A stretch of DNA of 64,000 nucleotides, taken from Bursaphelenchus xylophilus. Its lineage: Eukaryota > Nematoda > Chromadorea > Rhabditida > Aphelenchoididae. How positions within the stretch are numbered: position 1 is the stretch's first letter; every line of letters starts with the position of its first letter. The position numbers were made by a program, and so were the translations under genes. Of this stretch, positions 44,664 through 58,900 are shown piece by piece. The stretch spans positions 12,581,291 to 12,645,290 of the forward strand of contig CAJFCV020000001.1 in the NCBI GenBank assembly GCA_904066235.2, read 5' to 3'. The notes below the pieces were generated by a model. That model was not told the origin of the DNA and did not search any database. It worked only from the letters and a program-made list of their open reading frames with translations.

Positions 44664-46813
44664 ACTTGTCAATTCACTCCGTCATCACTAATTCACCTTT
44701 TTTCAAAACCGGTGCCTAGTATAATACAGGGTGTTCCAAGAATTATGGGAAAAACTATTCATTAATAATTTTGTGCTCGGTGGTCCAATCCGAAAATTTT
44801 TTTTTGCATTTTGCAGAAAAACCTTGGAGTTTTTAGAATCTACAAGAAATTTTTTGTTTTATCGGCGGAGACTTCCGTAATCCGCCTTGAATTCGGTGGA
44901 GTGCGTTTTTCACAAACGAGGCTGTAAAAATTGGTTCATTTTTTTCTCCGCTGATTTCTCCGCCGAATTGCCTTTTTTTCTTCTCCCAGCGAGCCGAAGA
45001 CGTAATAAGTCGTATTTAGGCGCCATGCCACCAGGAATACCATACCTTTTGGTTTTAGCCAATTTTGACTCCCCAAATTCGGAGAAAAATCGTCCGCCGA
45101 GGTTAAAAAATGTATCCGCCGAATGACAAAAAATTGAAATTAATGTCATATTGTATCTTCTGAATCCTTTCCCGCCCATTTTCTTCACACATACAACCAT
45201 TTACAGCCTCATTTGTGAAAAAAACACTCCGCCGAATTCAAGGAGGATTACCGAAGTCTCCGCCGATCAAAGAAAAAAATTTTTGTTGATTCTAAAAACT
45301 CAAAGGTTTTCCTGCAAAATGCAAAAAAAAATTTTCGGATTGGACCACCGAGCACAAAGTTATTAAAGAATAGTTTTTTCCATAATTCTAGGAACACCCT
45401 GTATAATATCAGAGTGTTTCGCCCAGTGTGGGCGCAATTTGATTCCAAAAAAGCTGCAACTTGCCGTGCTAAAATCTAATGAGGTTACCTTTCGAATGGT
45501 GTATGTCTTGTCAATTCACTCCGTCATCACTAATTGACCTTTTTTTAAAACCGGTGCCTAGTATAATATCAGAGTGTTTCGCCCAGTGTGGGCGTAATTT
45601 GATTCCAAAAAAGCTGAAACTTGCCGTGCTAAAATCTCATGCCATTACCTTTCGAATGGTGTATGTCTTGTCAATTCACTCCGTCATCACTAATTGACCT
45701 TTTTTTAAAACCGGTGCCTAGTATAATATCAGAGTGTTTCGCCCAGTGTGGGCGTAATTTGATTCCAAAGAAGCTGAAACTTGCCGTGCTAAAATCTCAT
45801 GCCATTACCTTTCGAATGGTGTATGTCTTGTCAATTCACTCCGTCATCACTAATTGACCTTTTTTTAAAACCGGTGCCTAGTATAATATCAGAGTGTTTC
45901 GCCCAGTGTGGGCGTAATTTGATTCCAAAGAAGCTGAAACTTGCCGTGCTAAAATCTCATGCCATTACCTTTCGAATGGTGTATGTCTTGTCAATTCACT
46001 CCGTCATCACTAATTGACCTTTTTTTAAAACCGGTGCCTAGTATAATATCAGAGTGTTTCGCCCAGTGTGGGCGTAATTTGATTCCAAAAAAGCTGAAAC
46101 TTGCCGTGCTAAAATCTCATGCTATTACCTTTCGAATGGTGTATGTCTTGTCAATTCACTCCGTCATCACTAATTGACCTTTTTTTAAAACCGGTGCCTA
46201 GTATAATATCAGAGTGTTTCGCCCAGTGTGGGCGTAATTTGATTCCAAAGAAGCTGAAACTTGCCGTGCTAAAATCTCATGCCATTACCTTTCGAATGGT
46301 GTATGTCTTGTCAATTCACTCCGTCATCACTAATTGACCTTTTTTTAAAACCGGTGCCTAGTATAATATCAGAGTGTTTCGCCCAGTGTGGGCGTAATTT
46401 GATTCCAAAGAAGCTGAAACTTGCCGTGCTAAAATCTCATGCCATTACCTTTCGAATGGTGTATGTCTTGTCAATTCACTCCGTCATCACTAATTGACCT
46501 TTTTTTAAAACCGGTGCCTAGTATAATATCAGAGTGTTTCGCCCAGTGTGGGCGTAATTTGATTCCAAAGAAGCTGAAACCTGCCGTGCTAAAATCTCAT
46601 GCCATTACCTTTCGAATGGTATATGTCTTGTCAATTCACTCCGTCATCACTAATTGACCTTTTTTTAAAACCGGTGCCTAGTATAATATCAGAGTGTTTC
46701 GCCCATTGTGGGCGTAATTTGATTCCAAGAAAGCTGAAACTTGCCGTGCTAAAATCTCATGAAGTTACCTTTCGAATGGTATATGTCTTGTCAATTCACT
46801 CCGTCATCACTAG
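44664..46813 (+). repeat. 160-bp satellite array C (about 9 monomers) interrupted by a MITE
   Basis: The shortest array. A 675-bp MITE at 44,727-45,401 sits in the first monomer. The sequence after it matches the third monomer of arrays A/B (GGGCGCAATTTG, CTGCAACTTG, ATCTAATGAGG), so about two monomers are missing. Most monomers are the CATGCCATTACC / GTGTATGTC class, several with CCAAAGAAGC. Ends in the conserved divergent terminal monomer. Confidence 0.93.
44727..45401. mobile_element. 675-bp MITE in the first satellite monomer, array C
   Basis: Termini CAGGGTGTTCC / GGAACACCCTG with inverted arms of roughly 200 bp (paired GTGCTCGGTGGTCCAATCCG segments). The flanks TATAATA at 44,720-44,726 and 45,402-45,408 are duplicated relative to an uninterrupted monomer. 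The exact duplication is ambiguous (3-bp TAA, 5-bp or 7-bp) because the termini and target are similar. Interior has several TCCGCCGA motifs. Confidence 0.8.
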
Positions 46814-47039
46814 TTTTTGACCCACATATTTTGCCATCAGGTGTCTTTTGGTTTGACGTTTTGGTCTCTAATGTGAAATCAAGGGGATAAAGTAATTTTA
46901 AATGCGACAAAAGTATATGACTACTATTTTTGGCGGAATTTTAGTCGCTATGATTACAATTTTTTGAGATCCCTGTATTACTCATGAGATTGTTGAACTT
47001 ATGTTTGATTTTTTAGTCTTAATCTCCATTTCCTTACAG

Positions 47040-47192
47040 ATTCCTTCAAGTCCCATTAAACCTGTCCAGGCAACTTTCCAGCCGAGAAGAAGAAGAAGAA
47101 TCTACGATTTTAATTTGATCTATTTGTTTCTTTTTTATTTTATCTTGCTTGCTTTGAAAGGGGAAGGGGAATGGGAGAAAAGGGCGGAGAAG
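47040..47192 (+). other. Candidate 153-nt exon, copy D
   Basis: Same splice-site pair and the same 51-codon frame as the copy at 20,896. Confidence 0.35.
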
Positions 47193-47345
47193 GTAAGTAA
47201 TCGGAATTGGGTTGAATGGTGGTAATGCTGTAGTGCAGCCTAGGACGAAATTTTTATTAACGGGGCCGGTAGACAGCGTATATCTTAGAGATTTGATGGT
47301 TTAGTCTGGAAGTGAGAGCGCCACGGCGTTTGGGGTCAGGGGCAA

Positions 47346-47681
47346 CTCGGGTCAGGTCGACGATACCGTTTAGTATTTTCGCTTCGGGGCTTGGGAAAAA
47401 GGCTTTTTTGGAGAATTTGAACAAATTTTTGAAATTTTTTCGCTTCGGGACTGGAAGAAGTGTTTTCTGGAGAATTGAGGTGTATCTTCGATTTTTTTAG
47501 GAAAATAGTGTCTTTAAGCGACGAGCAAATCAGAAAATCGTATCCATTGTTTATGTTTTCAACTGGAAGCACGGGATTTCATCCCGAAGCGAAGACGGTT
47601 CAAAATTTTGTTCCAATTCTCCAAAAAATCCTTTTTCCCAAGTCCCGAAGCAAAAATATTAAACGGTATCGTTGACCCGAG
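47346..47681. mobile_element. 336-bp inverted-repeat element, copy D
   Basis: Same ends and position in the block as in copy A. Confidence 0.6.
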
Positions 47682-48008
47682 GTGTCGTTCACCGATGTGT
47701 CCCTGAACCGAAATGTCAGGACGCGGAAGTGAGGGGTACCTAGAATTCTTTTAGTTTTTGGCTCTGAAAGGCGTTTAATTATGGCCGAATTATCTTGTCT
47801 CCTCTGGGGCATTGGGCGTTTTCGACCTAGGAGACTGGCATCGTAGAAGGGTAGGATGCACTACGTAGGAGAGGAATAGGGCCAGGAAGCACAGTTGGGT
47901 TCGTGAGGGTTGTTTATCCTTCGTTTGTTCGGCCGTAAAAGCGCCATTTTTTATCGGTATTGTATTGTTTAAATCATCAAAGGGACGTTTGGAGGTTGGA
48001 ATACAACT

Positions 48009-48222
48009 CGTTCCAGAAAGTGCGTGGACCTTTCGTCGCTTTAGTTTTCCGCACTGTGCGTTTGACCTTTGCAACGTCCAATTCGAAAAGTCGCAGCGAC
48101 GTAGGCTCTTTTCCAGCTACGTAGCCGCGCATTTTGGGCGCGTGACAACGATTGCACGATGCAAGAAAAGAAGAAAAATTCACTGTGCGCCGCGAAAAAA
48201 TGCCTACGCACTTCCTGGAACG
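48009..48222. mobile_element. 214-bp MITE with ACT duplication, copy D
   Basis: Same termini and flanking ACT as the copy at 21,864. Confidence 0.7.
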
Positions 48223-48484
48223 ACTAGGAAAGAGGGTGTTTCGTAGCTTGCTATTGTTAGTTTACAGGGGAAGTACCCCAAGTGCGACGCTCACGAGGGA
48301 ATGGTCTGAACTTCCCCCAGCGTTTGGGAAAATGACTAGTACAGATGGATAGAGCAAGTCAACTTTGGTAAAAAGAGCCATTTTCCAGCTGCGGAATAAG
48401 CCCGGCCGACGAGAAAAATCGACCGAAAGTTCCACAAAAATTTCCTCTTTCTCTTCCCTCGGAAAGGAAGAGCGGCGTTTAGTG

Positions 48485-48556
48485 GTTCGGTTAGCCGAGT
48501 GGATAAAGCATCCGCTCGATATTCTTTTGGGGGCGGGTTCGATTCCGGGGTCTCGC
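48485..48556 (+). other. tRNA-like sequence, left arm, copy D
   Basis: Same A- and B-box sequence as at 43,151. Confidence 0.55.
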
Positions 48557-48823
48557 GAAGGACCGTGATAAGGCTTTGATGAGCAAGATCAAACTCTAAC
48601 AACCCAAAAAAATGTTTTGCCTTTTTCAAAGTCAAGTAAATCACCAAACGAGTATAACTTCGATGGACCATCGTTTTGAAGGTTCGGAAGCACCCAAAAA
48701 ATTCATATTTTGACGTATTTTTTTTGGTATAATGCCCCTATAAAACGTATAAAAATGGCAAAATATTTTTTTTGGTTTGTTAGAGCTTGATCTTGCTCAT
48801 TCAAAGCCTTATCACGGTCCTTT

Positions 48824-48895
48824 CCGAGACCCCGGAATCGAACCCGCCCCCAAAAGAATACCGATCGGATGCTTTATCCACTCGGCTAACCGAAC
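48824..48895 (-). other. tRNA-like sequence, right arm, copy D
   Basis: Same A- and B-box sequence as at 43,490, minus strand. Confidence 0.55.
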
Positions 48896-49999
48896 CACTG
48901 AACGCCGCTCTTCCTTTCCGAGGGAAGAGAAAGAGGAAATTTTTGTGGAACTTTCGGTCGATTTTTCTCGTCGGCCGGGCTTATTCCGCAGCTGGAAAAT
49001 GGCTCTTTTTACCAAAGTTGACTTGCTCTGTCCATCTGTACTAGTCATTTTCCCAAACGCTGGGGGAAGTTCAGACCATTCCCTCGTCAGATTTTTTTCA
49101 AATTCAGAACACACATCGGTCATGGACTAAGCATTAATTCCTGGAAGTTTTAGCTCGCGCTTTGCAAGTGCAGCCGAGATATTGAACGATCTTTGCCGCC
49201 GAGAGAGCATGCGAAACGCGGAGAGCGGTCAGAGAGAAAAACAATTTTTGTTCATAACTTTGCCAGTTTCGTGCGGAAAAATTCGATTTTTTGTGGAAAC
49301 ATTACCCTCTATGGTAGAAATAGGCATAAAACTTTTCGTGCCAAAATTCAGCAAGAAGTCTCATATTTTCGCCGACTTTCGATTTTAAAATATCGGTTGT
49401 CTTTGCAAAGCGCGAGCTAGGATTCTCGCATATATTTTAGAAAAAATACTCTAAATTTGTATCAAGTTTCATCAAAATCTGAGCGTCGCATTTGGGGTAC
49501 TTCCCCTGTTAGCTGAAAGTGAGGGGTACCCTGGGGTTTTCAATCCAAATTACTTATACTCGGAGAGACGTTGGGCATTCTCTAGATTGATAATGTAGAG
49601 GGGTATGATGTATGCTTAGGGAGGGAATAGCTCCAGCAAGGATGGTTGGGTTAATGTGGTTTTTTATTCGTTACCCGGCCGTAAAAGCGCCATTTCTATC
49701 GCCATTGTGTCGTTTGAATTGTGTATTGAAGCCAAAATGGCAGATTCTACAGCGAAGGCAGGGATTCAGTCCCGGACGCATAACCAACCAGCCACTGGTC
49801 AACGAGTTCCCGTGATCCGCTGGGCATGTCTTCGACTTCCAGACCCGTAAGAGCGGCACTCTCCATTCTTGTTCCTCCGGCTGGCTAGCCTCGGATCCAT
49901 TGCAAATTGGGCAACCGGACGCTTGGCGGCCCTAGAATTTTCTCGCTAGCGGAAGAGTTCTACCTTCTGGTCGGAACCAGGCTTTGTGGAACACTCCCA

Positions 50000-52900
50000 C
50001 TTGTCAATTCACTCCGTCATCACTAATTCACCTTTTTTCAAAACCGGTGCCTAGTATAATACAGGGTGTTCCAAGAATTATGGGAAAAACTATTCATTAA
50101 TAATTTTGTGCTCGGTGGTCCAATCCGAAAATTTTTTTTTTGCATTTTGCAGAAAAACCTTGGAGTTTTTAGAATCTACAAGAAATTTTTTGTTTTATCG
50201 GCGGAGACTTCCGTAATCCGCCTTGAATTCGGTGGAGTGCGTTTTTCACAAACGAGGCTGTAAAAATTGGTTCATTTTTTTCTCCGCTGATTTCTCCGCC
50301 GAATTGCCTTTTTTTTCTTCTCCCAGCGAGCCGAAGACGTAATAAGTCGTATTTAGGCGCCATGCCACCAGGAATACCATACCTTTTGGTTTTAGCCAAT
50401 TTTGACTCCCCAAATTCGGAGAAAAATCGTCCGCCGAGGTTAAAAAATGTATCCGCCGAATGACAAAAAATTGAAATTAATGTCATATTGTATCTTCTGA
50501 ATCCTTTCCCGCCCATTTTCTTCACACATACAACCATTTACAGCCTCATTTGTGAAAAAAACACTCCGCCGAATTCAAGGAGGATTACCGAAGTCTCCGC
50601 CGATCAAAGAAAAAAATTTTTGTTGATTCTAAAAACTCAAAGGTTTTCCTGCAAAATGCAAAAAAAAATTTTCGGATTGGACCACCGAGCACAAAGTTAT
50701 TAAAGAATAGTTTTTTCCATAATTCTAGGAACACCCTGTATAATATCAGAGTGTTTCGCCCAGTGTGGGCGCAATTTGATTCCAAAAAAGCTGCAACTTG
50801 CCGTGCTAAAATCTAATGAGGTTACCTTTCGAATGGTGTATGTCTTGTCAATTCACTCCGTCATCACTAATTGACCTTTTTTTAAAACCGGTGCCTAGTA
50901 TAATATCAGAGTGTTTCGCCCAGTGTGGGCGTAATTTGATTCCAAAAAAGCTGAAACTTGCCGTGCTAAGATCTCATGCTATTACCTTTCGAATGGTGTA
51001 TGTCTTGTCAATTCACTCCGTCATCACTAATTGACCTTTTTTTAAAACCGGTGCCTAGTATAATATCAGAGTGTTTCGCCCAGTGTGGGCGTAATTTGAT
51101 TCCAAAGAAGCTGAAACTTGCCGTGCTAAAATCTCATGCCATTACCTTTCGAATGGTGTATGTCTTGTCAATTCACTCCGTCATCACTAATTGACCTTTT
51201 TTTAAAACCGGTGCCTAGTATAATATCAGAGTGTTTCGCCCAGTGTGGGCGTAATTTGATTCCAAAGAAGCTGAAACTTGCCGTGCTAAAATCTCATGCC
51301 ATTACCTTTCGAATGGTGTATGTCTTGTCAATTCACTCCGTCATCACTAATTGACCTTTTTTTAAAACCGGTGCCTAGTATAATATCAGAGTGTTTCGCC
51401 CAGTGTGGGCGTAATTTGATTCCAAAGAAGCTGAAACTTGCCGTGCTAAAATCTCATGCCATTACCTTTCGAATGGTGTATGTCTTGTCAATTCACTCCG
51501 TCATCACTAATTGACCTTTTTTTAAAACCGGTGCCTAGTATAATATCAGAGTGTTTCGCCCAGTGTGGGCGTAATTTGATTCCAAAGAAGCTGAAACTTG
51601 CCGTGCTAAAATCTCATGCCATTACCTTTCGAATGGTGTATGTCTTGTCAATTCACTCCGTCATCACTAATTGACCTTTTTTTAAAACCGGTGCCTAGTA
51701 TAATATCAGAGTGTTTCGCCCAGTGTGGGCGTAATTTGATTCCAAAAAAGCTGAAACTTGCCGTGCTAAAATCTCATGCCATTACCTTTCGAATGGTGTA
51801 TGTCTTGTCAATTCACTCTGTCATCACTAATTGACCTTTTTTTAAAACCGGTGCCTAGTATAATATCAGAGTGTTTCGCCCAGTGTGGGCGTAATTTGAT
51901 TCCAAAAAAGCTGAAACTTGCCGTGCTAAAATATTATGAGGTTACCTTTCGAATGGTATATGTCTTGTCAATTCACTCTGTCATCACTAATTGACCTTTT
52001 TTTAAAACCGGTGCCTAGTATAATATCAGAGTGTTTCGCCCAGTGTGGGCGTAGTTTGATTCCAAAAAAGCTGAAACTTGCCGTGCTAAAATATTATGAG
52101 GTTACCTTTCGAATGGTATATGTCTTGTCAATTCACTCTGTCATCACTAATTGACCTTTTTTTAAAACCGGTGCCTAGTATAATATCAGAGTGTTTCGCC
52201 CAGTGTGGGCGTAATTTGATTCCAAAAAAGCTGAAACTTGCCGTGCTAAAATCTCATGCCATTACCTTTCGAACGGTGTATGTCTTGTCAATTCACTCCG
52301 TCATCACTAATTGACCTTTTTTTAAAACCGGTGCCTAGTATAATATCAGAGTGTTTCGCCCAGTGTGGGCGTAGTTTGATTCCAAAAAAGCTGAAACTTG
52401 CCGTGCTAAAATCTTATGAGGTTACCTTTCGAATGGTATATGTCTTGTCAATTCACTCTGTCATCACTAATTGACCTTTTTTTAAAACCGGTGCCTAGTA
52501 TAATATCAGAGTGTTTCGCCCAGTGTGGGCGTAATTTGATTCCAAAGAAGCTGAAACCTGCCGTGCTAAAATCTCATGCCATTACCTTTCGAATGGTATA
52601 TGTCTTGTCAATTCACTCCGTCATCACTAATTGACCTTTTTTTAAAACCGGTGCCTAGTATAATATCAGAGTGTTTCGCCCAGTGTGGGCGTAATTTGAT
52701 TCCAAAAAAGCTGAAACTTGCCGTGCTAAAATCTCATGCCATTACCTTTCGAACGGTGTATGTCTTGTCAATTCACTCTGTCATCACTAATTGACCTTTT
52801 TTTAAAACCGGTGCCTAGTATAATATCAGAGTGTTTCGCCCAGTGTGGGCGTAGTTTGATTCCAAAAAAGCTGAAACTTGCCGTGCTAAAATATTATGAG

Positions 52901-55900
52901 GTTACCTTTCGAATGGTATATGTCTTGTCAATTCACTCTGTCATCACTAATTGACCTTTTTTTAAAACCGGTGCCTAGTATAATATCAGAGTGTTTCGCC
53001 CAGTGTGGGCGTAATTTGATTCCAAAAAAGCTGAAACTTGCCGCGCTAAAATCTCATGCCCTTACATTTCGAATGGTGTATGTCTTGTCAATTCACTCCG
53101 TCATCACTAATTGACCTTTTTTTAAAACCGGTGCCTAGTATAATATCAGAGTGTTTCGCCCAGTGTGGGCGTAATTTGATTCCAAAGAAGCTGAAACTTG
53201 CCGTGCTAAAATCTCATGCCATTACCTTTCGAATGGTGTATGTCTTGTCAATTCACTCCGTCATCACTAATTGACCTTTTTTTAAAACCGGTGCCTAGTA
53301 TAATATCAGAGTGTTTCGCCCAGTGTGGGCGTACTTTGATTCCAAAAAAGCTGAAACTTGCCGTGCTAAAATCTCATGCCATTACCTTTCGAATGGTGTA
53401 TGTCTTGTCAATTCACTCCGTCATCACTAATTGACCTTTTTTTAAAACCGGTGCCTAGTATAATATCAGAGTGTTTCGCCCAGTGTGGGCGTAATTTGAT
53501 TCCAAAAAAGCTGAAACTTGCCGTGCTAAAATCTCATGCCATTACCTTTCGAACGGTGTATGTCTTGTCAATTCACTCCGTCATCACTAATTGACCTTTT
53601 TTTAAAACCGGTGCCTAGTATAATATCAGAGTGTTTCGCCCAGTGTGGGCGTAGTTTGATTCCAAAAAAGCTGAAACTTGCCGTGCTAAAATCTTATGAG
53701 GTTACCTTTCGAATGGTATATGTCTTGTCAATTCACTCTGTCATCACTAATTGACCTTTTTTTAAAACCGGTGCCTAGTATAATATCAGAGTGTTTCGCC
53801 CAGTGTGGGCGTAATTTGATTCCAAAGAAGCTGAAACCTGCCGTGCTAAAATCTCATGCCATTACCTTTCGAATGGTATATGTCTTGTCAATTCACTCCG
53901 TCATCACTAATTGACCTTTTTTTAAAACCGGTGCCTAGTATAATATCAGAGTGTTTCGCCCAGTGTGGGCGTAATTTGATTCCAAAAAAGCTAAAACTTG
54001 CCGTGCTAAAATCTCATGCCATTACCTTTCGAATGGTGTATGTCTTGTCAATTCACTCTGTCATCACTAATTGACCTTTTTTTAAAACCGGTGCCTAGTA
54101 TAATATCAGAGTGTTTCGCCCAGTGTGGGCGTAGTTTGATTCCAAAAAAGCTGAAACTTGCCGTGCTAAAATATTATGAGGTTATCTTTCGAATGGTATA
54201 TGTCTTGTCAATTCACTCTGTCATCACTAATTGACCTTTTTTTAAAACCGGTGCCTAGTATAATATCAGAGTGTTTCGCCCAGTGTGGGCGTAATTTGAT
54301 TCCAAAAAAGCTGAAACTTGCCGTGCTAAAATCTCATGCCATTACATTTCGAATGGTGTATGTCTTGTCAATTCACTCCGTCATCACTAATTGACCTTTT
54401 TTTAAAACCGGTGCCTAGTATAATATCAGAGTGTTTCGCCCAGTGTGGGCGTAATTTGATTCCAAAGAAGCTGAAACTTGCCGTGCTAAAATCTCATGCC
54501 ATTACCTTTCGAATGGTGTATGTCTTGTCAATTCACTCCGTCATCACTAATTGACCTTTTTTTAAAACCGGTGCCTAGTATAATATCAGAGTGTTTCGCC
54601 CAGTGTGGGCGTAATTTGATTCCAAAGAAGCTGAAACTTGCCGTGCTAAAATCTCATGCCATTACCTTTCGAATGGTGTATGTCTTGTCAATTCACTCCG
54701 TCATCACTAATTGACCTTTTTTTAAAACCGGTGCCTAGTATAATATCAGAGTGTTTCGCCCAGTGTGGGCGTAATTTGATTCCAAAGAAGCTGAAACTTG
54801 CCGTGCTAAAATCTCATGCCATTACCTTTCGAATGGTGTATGTCTTGTCAATTCACTCCGTCATCACTAATTGACCTTTTTTAAAACCGGTGCCTAGTAT
54901 AATATCAGAGTGTTTCGCCCAGTGTGGGCGTACTTTGATTCCAAAAAAGCTGAAACTTGCCGTGCTAAAATCTCATGCCATTACCTTTCGAATGGTGTAT
55001 GTCTTGTCAATTCACTCCGTCATCACTAATTGACCTTTTTTTAAAACCGGTGCCTAGTATAATATCAGAGTGTTTCGCCCAGTGTGGGCGTAATTTGATT
55101 CCAAAAAAGCTGAAACTTGCCGTGCTAAAATCTCATGCCATTACCTTTCGAATGGTGTATGTCTTGTCAATTCACTCCGTCATCACTAATTGACCTTTTT
55201 TTAAAACCGGTGCCTAGTATAATATCAGAGTGTTTCGCCCAGTGTGGGCGTAATTTGATTCCAAAGAAGCTGAAACTTGCCGTGCTAAAATCTCATGCCA
55301 TTACCTTTCGAATGGTGTATGTCTTGTCAATTCACTCCGTCATCACTAATTGACCTTTTTTTAAAACCGGTGCCTAGTATAATATCAGAGTGTTTCGCCC
55401 AGTGTGGGCGTAATTTGATTCCAAAGAAGCTGAAACTTGCCGTGCTAAAATCTCATGCCATTACCTTTCGAATGGTGTATGTCTTGTCAATTCACTCCGT
55501 CATCACTAATTGACCTTTTTTTAAAACCGGTGCCTAGTATAATATCAGAGTGTTTCGCCCAGTGTGGGCGTACTTTGATTCCAAAAAAGCTGAAACTTGC
55601 CGTGCTAAAATCTCATGCCATTACCTTTCGAATGGTGTATGTCTTGTCAATTCACTCCGTCATCACTAATTGACCTTTTTTTAAAACCGGTGCCTAGTAT
55701 AATATCAGAGTGTTTCGCCCAGTGTGGGCGTAATTTGATTCCAAAAAAGCTGAAACTTGCCGTGCTAAAATCTCATGCCATTACCTTTCGAACGGTGTAT
55801 GTCTTGTCAATTCACTCCGTCATCACTAATTGACCTTTTTTTAAAACCGGTGCCTAGTATAATATCAGAGTGTTTCGCCCAGTGTGGGCGTAGTTTGATT

Positions 55901-58900
55901 CCAAAAAAGCTGAAACTTGCCGTGCTAAAATCTCATGCCATTACCTTTCGAATGGTGTATGTCTTGTCAATTCACTCCGTCATCACTAATTGACCTTTTT
56001 TTAAAACCGGTGCCTAGTATAATATCAGAGTGTTTCGCCCAGTGTGGGCGTAGTTTGATTCCAAAAAAGCTGAAACTTGCCGTGCTAAAATCTTATGAGG
56101 TTACCTTTCGAATGGTATATGTCTTGTCAATTCACTCTGTCATCACTAATTGACCTTTTTTTAAAACCGGTGCCTAGTATAATATCAGAGTGTTTCGCCC
56201 AGTGTGGGCGTAATTTGATTCCAAAAAAGCTGAAAGTTGCCGTGCTAAAATCTCATGCCATTACCTTTCGAATGGTGTATGTCTTGTCAATTCACTCCGT
56301 CATCACTAATTGACCTTTTTTTAAAACCGGTGCCTAGTATAATATCAGAGTGTTTCGCCCAGTGTGGGCGTAATTTGATTCCAAAGTAGCTGAAACTTGC
56401 CGTGCTAAAATCTCATGCCATTACCTTTCGAATGGTTCTTGTCAATTCACTCCGTCATCACTAATTGACCTTTTTTTAAAACCGGTGCCTAGTATAATAT
56501 CAGAGTGTTTCGCCCAGTGTGGGCGTAATTTGATTCCAAAAAAGCTGAAACTTGCCGTGCTAAAATCTCATGCCATTACCTTTCGAATGGTGTATGTCTT
56601 GTCAATTCACTCCGTCATCACTAATTGACCTTTTTTTAAAACCGGTGCCTAGTATAATATCAGAGTGTTTCGCCCAGTGTGGGCGTAATTTGATTCCAAA
56701 GAAGCTGAAACTTGCCGTGCTAAAATCTCATGCCATTACCTTTCGAATGGTGTATGTCTTGTCAATTCACTCCGTCATCACTAATTGACCTTTTTTTAAA
56801 ACCGGTGCCTAGTATAATATCAGAGTGTTTCGCCCAGTGTGGGCGTAATTTGATTCCAAAGAAGCTGAAACTTGCCGTGCTAAAATCTCATGCCATTACC
56901 TTTCGAATGGTGTATGTCTTGTCAATTCACTCCGTCATCACTAATTGACCTTTTTTTAAAACCGGTGCCTAGTATAATATCAGAGTGTTTCGCCCAGTGT
57001 GGGCGTACTTTGATTCCAAAAAAGCTGAAACTTGCCGTGCTAAAATCTCATGCCATTACCTTTCGAATGGTGTATGTCTTGTCAATTCACTCCGTCATCA
57101 CTAATTGACCTTTTTTTAAAACCGGTGCCTAGTATAATATCAGAGTGTTTCGCCCAGTGTGGGCGTACTTTGATTCCAAAAAAGCTGAAACTTGCCGTGC
57201 TAAAATCTCATGCCATTACCTTTCGAACGGTGTATGTCTTGTCAATTCACTCCGTCATCACTAATTGACCTTTTTTTAAAACCGGTGCCTAGTATAATAT
57301 CAGAGTGTTTCGCCCAGTGTGGGCGTACTTTGATTCCAAAAAAGCTGAAACTTGCCGTGCTAAAATCTCATGCCATTACCTTTCGAATGGTGTATGTCTT
57401 GTCAATTCACTCCGTCATCACTAATTGACCTTTTTTTAAAACCGGTGCCTAGTATAATATCAGAGTGTTTCGCCCAGTGTGGGCGTAATTTGATTCCAAA
57501 AAAGCTGAAACTTGCCGTGCTAAAATCTCATGCCATTACCTTTCGAACGGTGTATGTCTTGTCAATTCACTCCGTCATCACTAATTGACCTTTTTTTAAA
57601 ACCGGTGCCTAGTATAATATCAGAGTGTTTCGCCCAGTGTGGGCGTAGTTTGATTCCAAAAAAGCTGAAACTTGCCGTGCTAAAATCTTATGAGGTTACC
57701 TTTCGAATGGTATATGTCTTGTCAATTCACTCTGTCATCACTAATTGACCTTTTTTTAAAACCGGTGCCTAGTATAATATCAGAGTGTTTCGCCCAGTGT
57801 GGGCGTAATTTGATTCCAAAGAAGCTGAAACCTGCCGTGCTAAAATCTCATGCCATTACCTTTCGAATGGTATATGTCTTGTCAATTCACTCCGTCATCA
57901 CTAATTGACCTTTTTTTAAAACCGGTGCCTAGTATAATATCAGAGTGTTTCGCCCAGTGTGGGCGTAATTTGATTCCAAAAAAGCTGAAACTTGCCGTGC
58001 TAAAATCTCATGCCATTACCTTTCGAATGGTGTATGTCTTGTCAATTCACTCTGTCATCACTAATTGACCTTTTTTTAAAACCGGTGCCTAGTATAATAT
58101 CAGAGTGTTTCGCCCAGTGTGGGCGTAGTTTGATTCCAAAAAAGCTGAAACTTGCCGTGCTAAAATATTATGAGGTTACCTTTCGAATGGTATATGTCTT
58201 GTCAATTCACTCTGTCATCACTAATTGACCTTTTTTTAAAACCGGTGCCTAGTATAATATCAGAGTGTTTCGCCCAGTGTGGGCGTAATTTGATTCCAAA
58301 AAAGCTGAAACTTGCCGTGCTAAAATCTCATGCCATTACCTTTCGAATGGTGTATGTCTTGTCAATTCACTCCGTCATCACTAATTGACCTTTTTTTAAA
58401 ACCGGTGCCTAGTATAATATCAGAGTGTTTCGCCCAGTGTGGGCGTAATTTGATTCCAAAGAAGCTGAAACTTGCCGTGCTAAAATCTCATGCCATTACC
58501 TTTCGAATGGTGTATGTCTTGTCAATTCACTCCGTCATCACTAATTGACCTTTTTTTAAAACCGGTGCCTAGTATAATATCAGAGTGTTTCGCCCAGTGT
58601 GGGCGTAATTTGATTCCAAAAAAGCTGAAACTTGCCGTGCTAAAATCTCATGCTATTACCTTTCGAATGGTGTATGTCTTGTCAATTCACTCCGTCATCA
58701 CTAATTGACCTTTTTTTAAAACCGGTGCCTAGTATAATATCAGAGTGTTTCGCCCAGTGTGGGCGTAATTTGATTCCAAAAAAGCTGAAACTTGCCGTGC
58801 TAAAATCTCATGCCATTACCTTTCGAATGGTGTATGTCTTGTCAATTCACTCCGTCATCACTAATTGACCTTTTTTTAAAACCGGTGCCTAGTATAATAT

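Larger units (their letters stand above)
48294..49086. mobile_element. 793-bp fold-back element with TCA duplication, copy D
   Basis: Same element and same insertion point as in copy C, one G longer near 49,065. TCA lies at 48,291-48,293 and 49,087-49,089. Confidence 0.85.
48265..49508. mobile_element. PIF/Harbinger-like MITE, copy D, interrupted by the fold-back element
   Basis: Same nested arrangement as at 42,931-44,173. Confidence 0.8.
46814..49999 (+). repeat. Macro-repeat block, copy D (3,186 bp, with insertion)
   Basis: Sister of copy C, sharing the same nested fold-back insertion and private substitutions. Differs from C by scattered changes, e.g. TTGGAATACAACTC near 47,996 versus TTGGAGTACAACTC. 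Confidence 0.9.
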
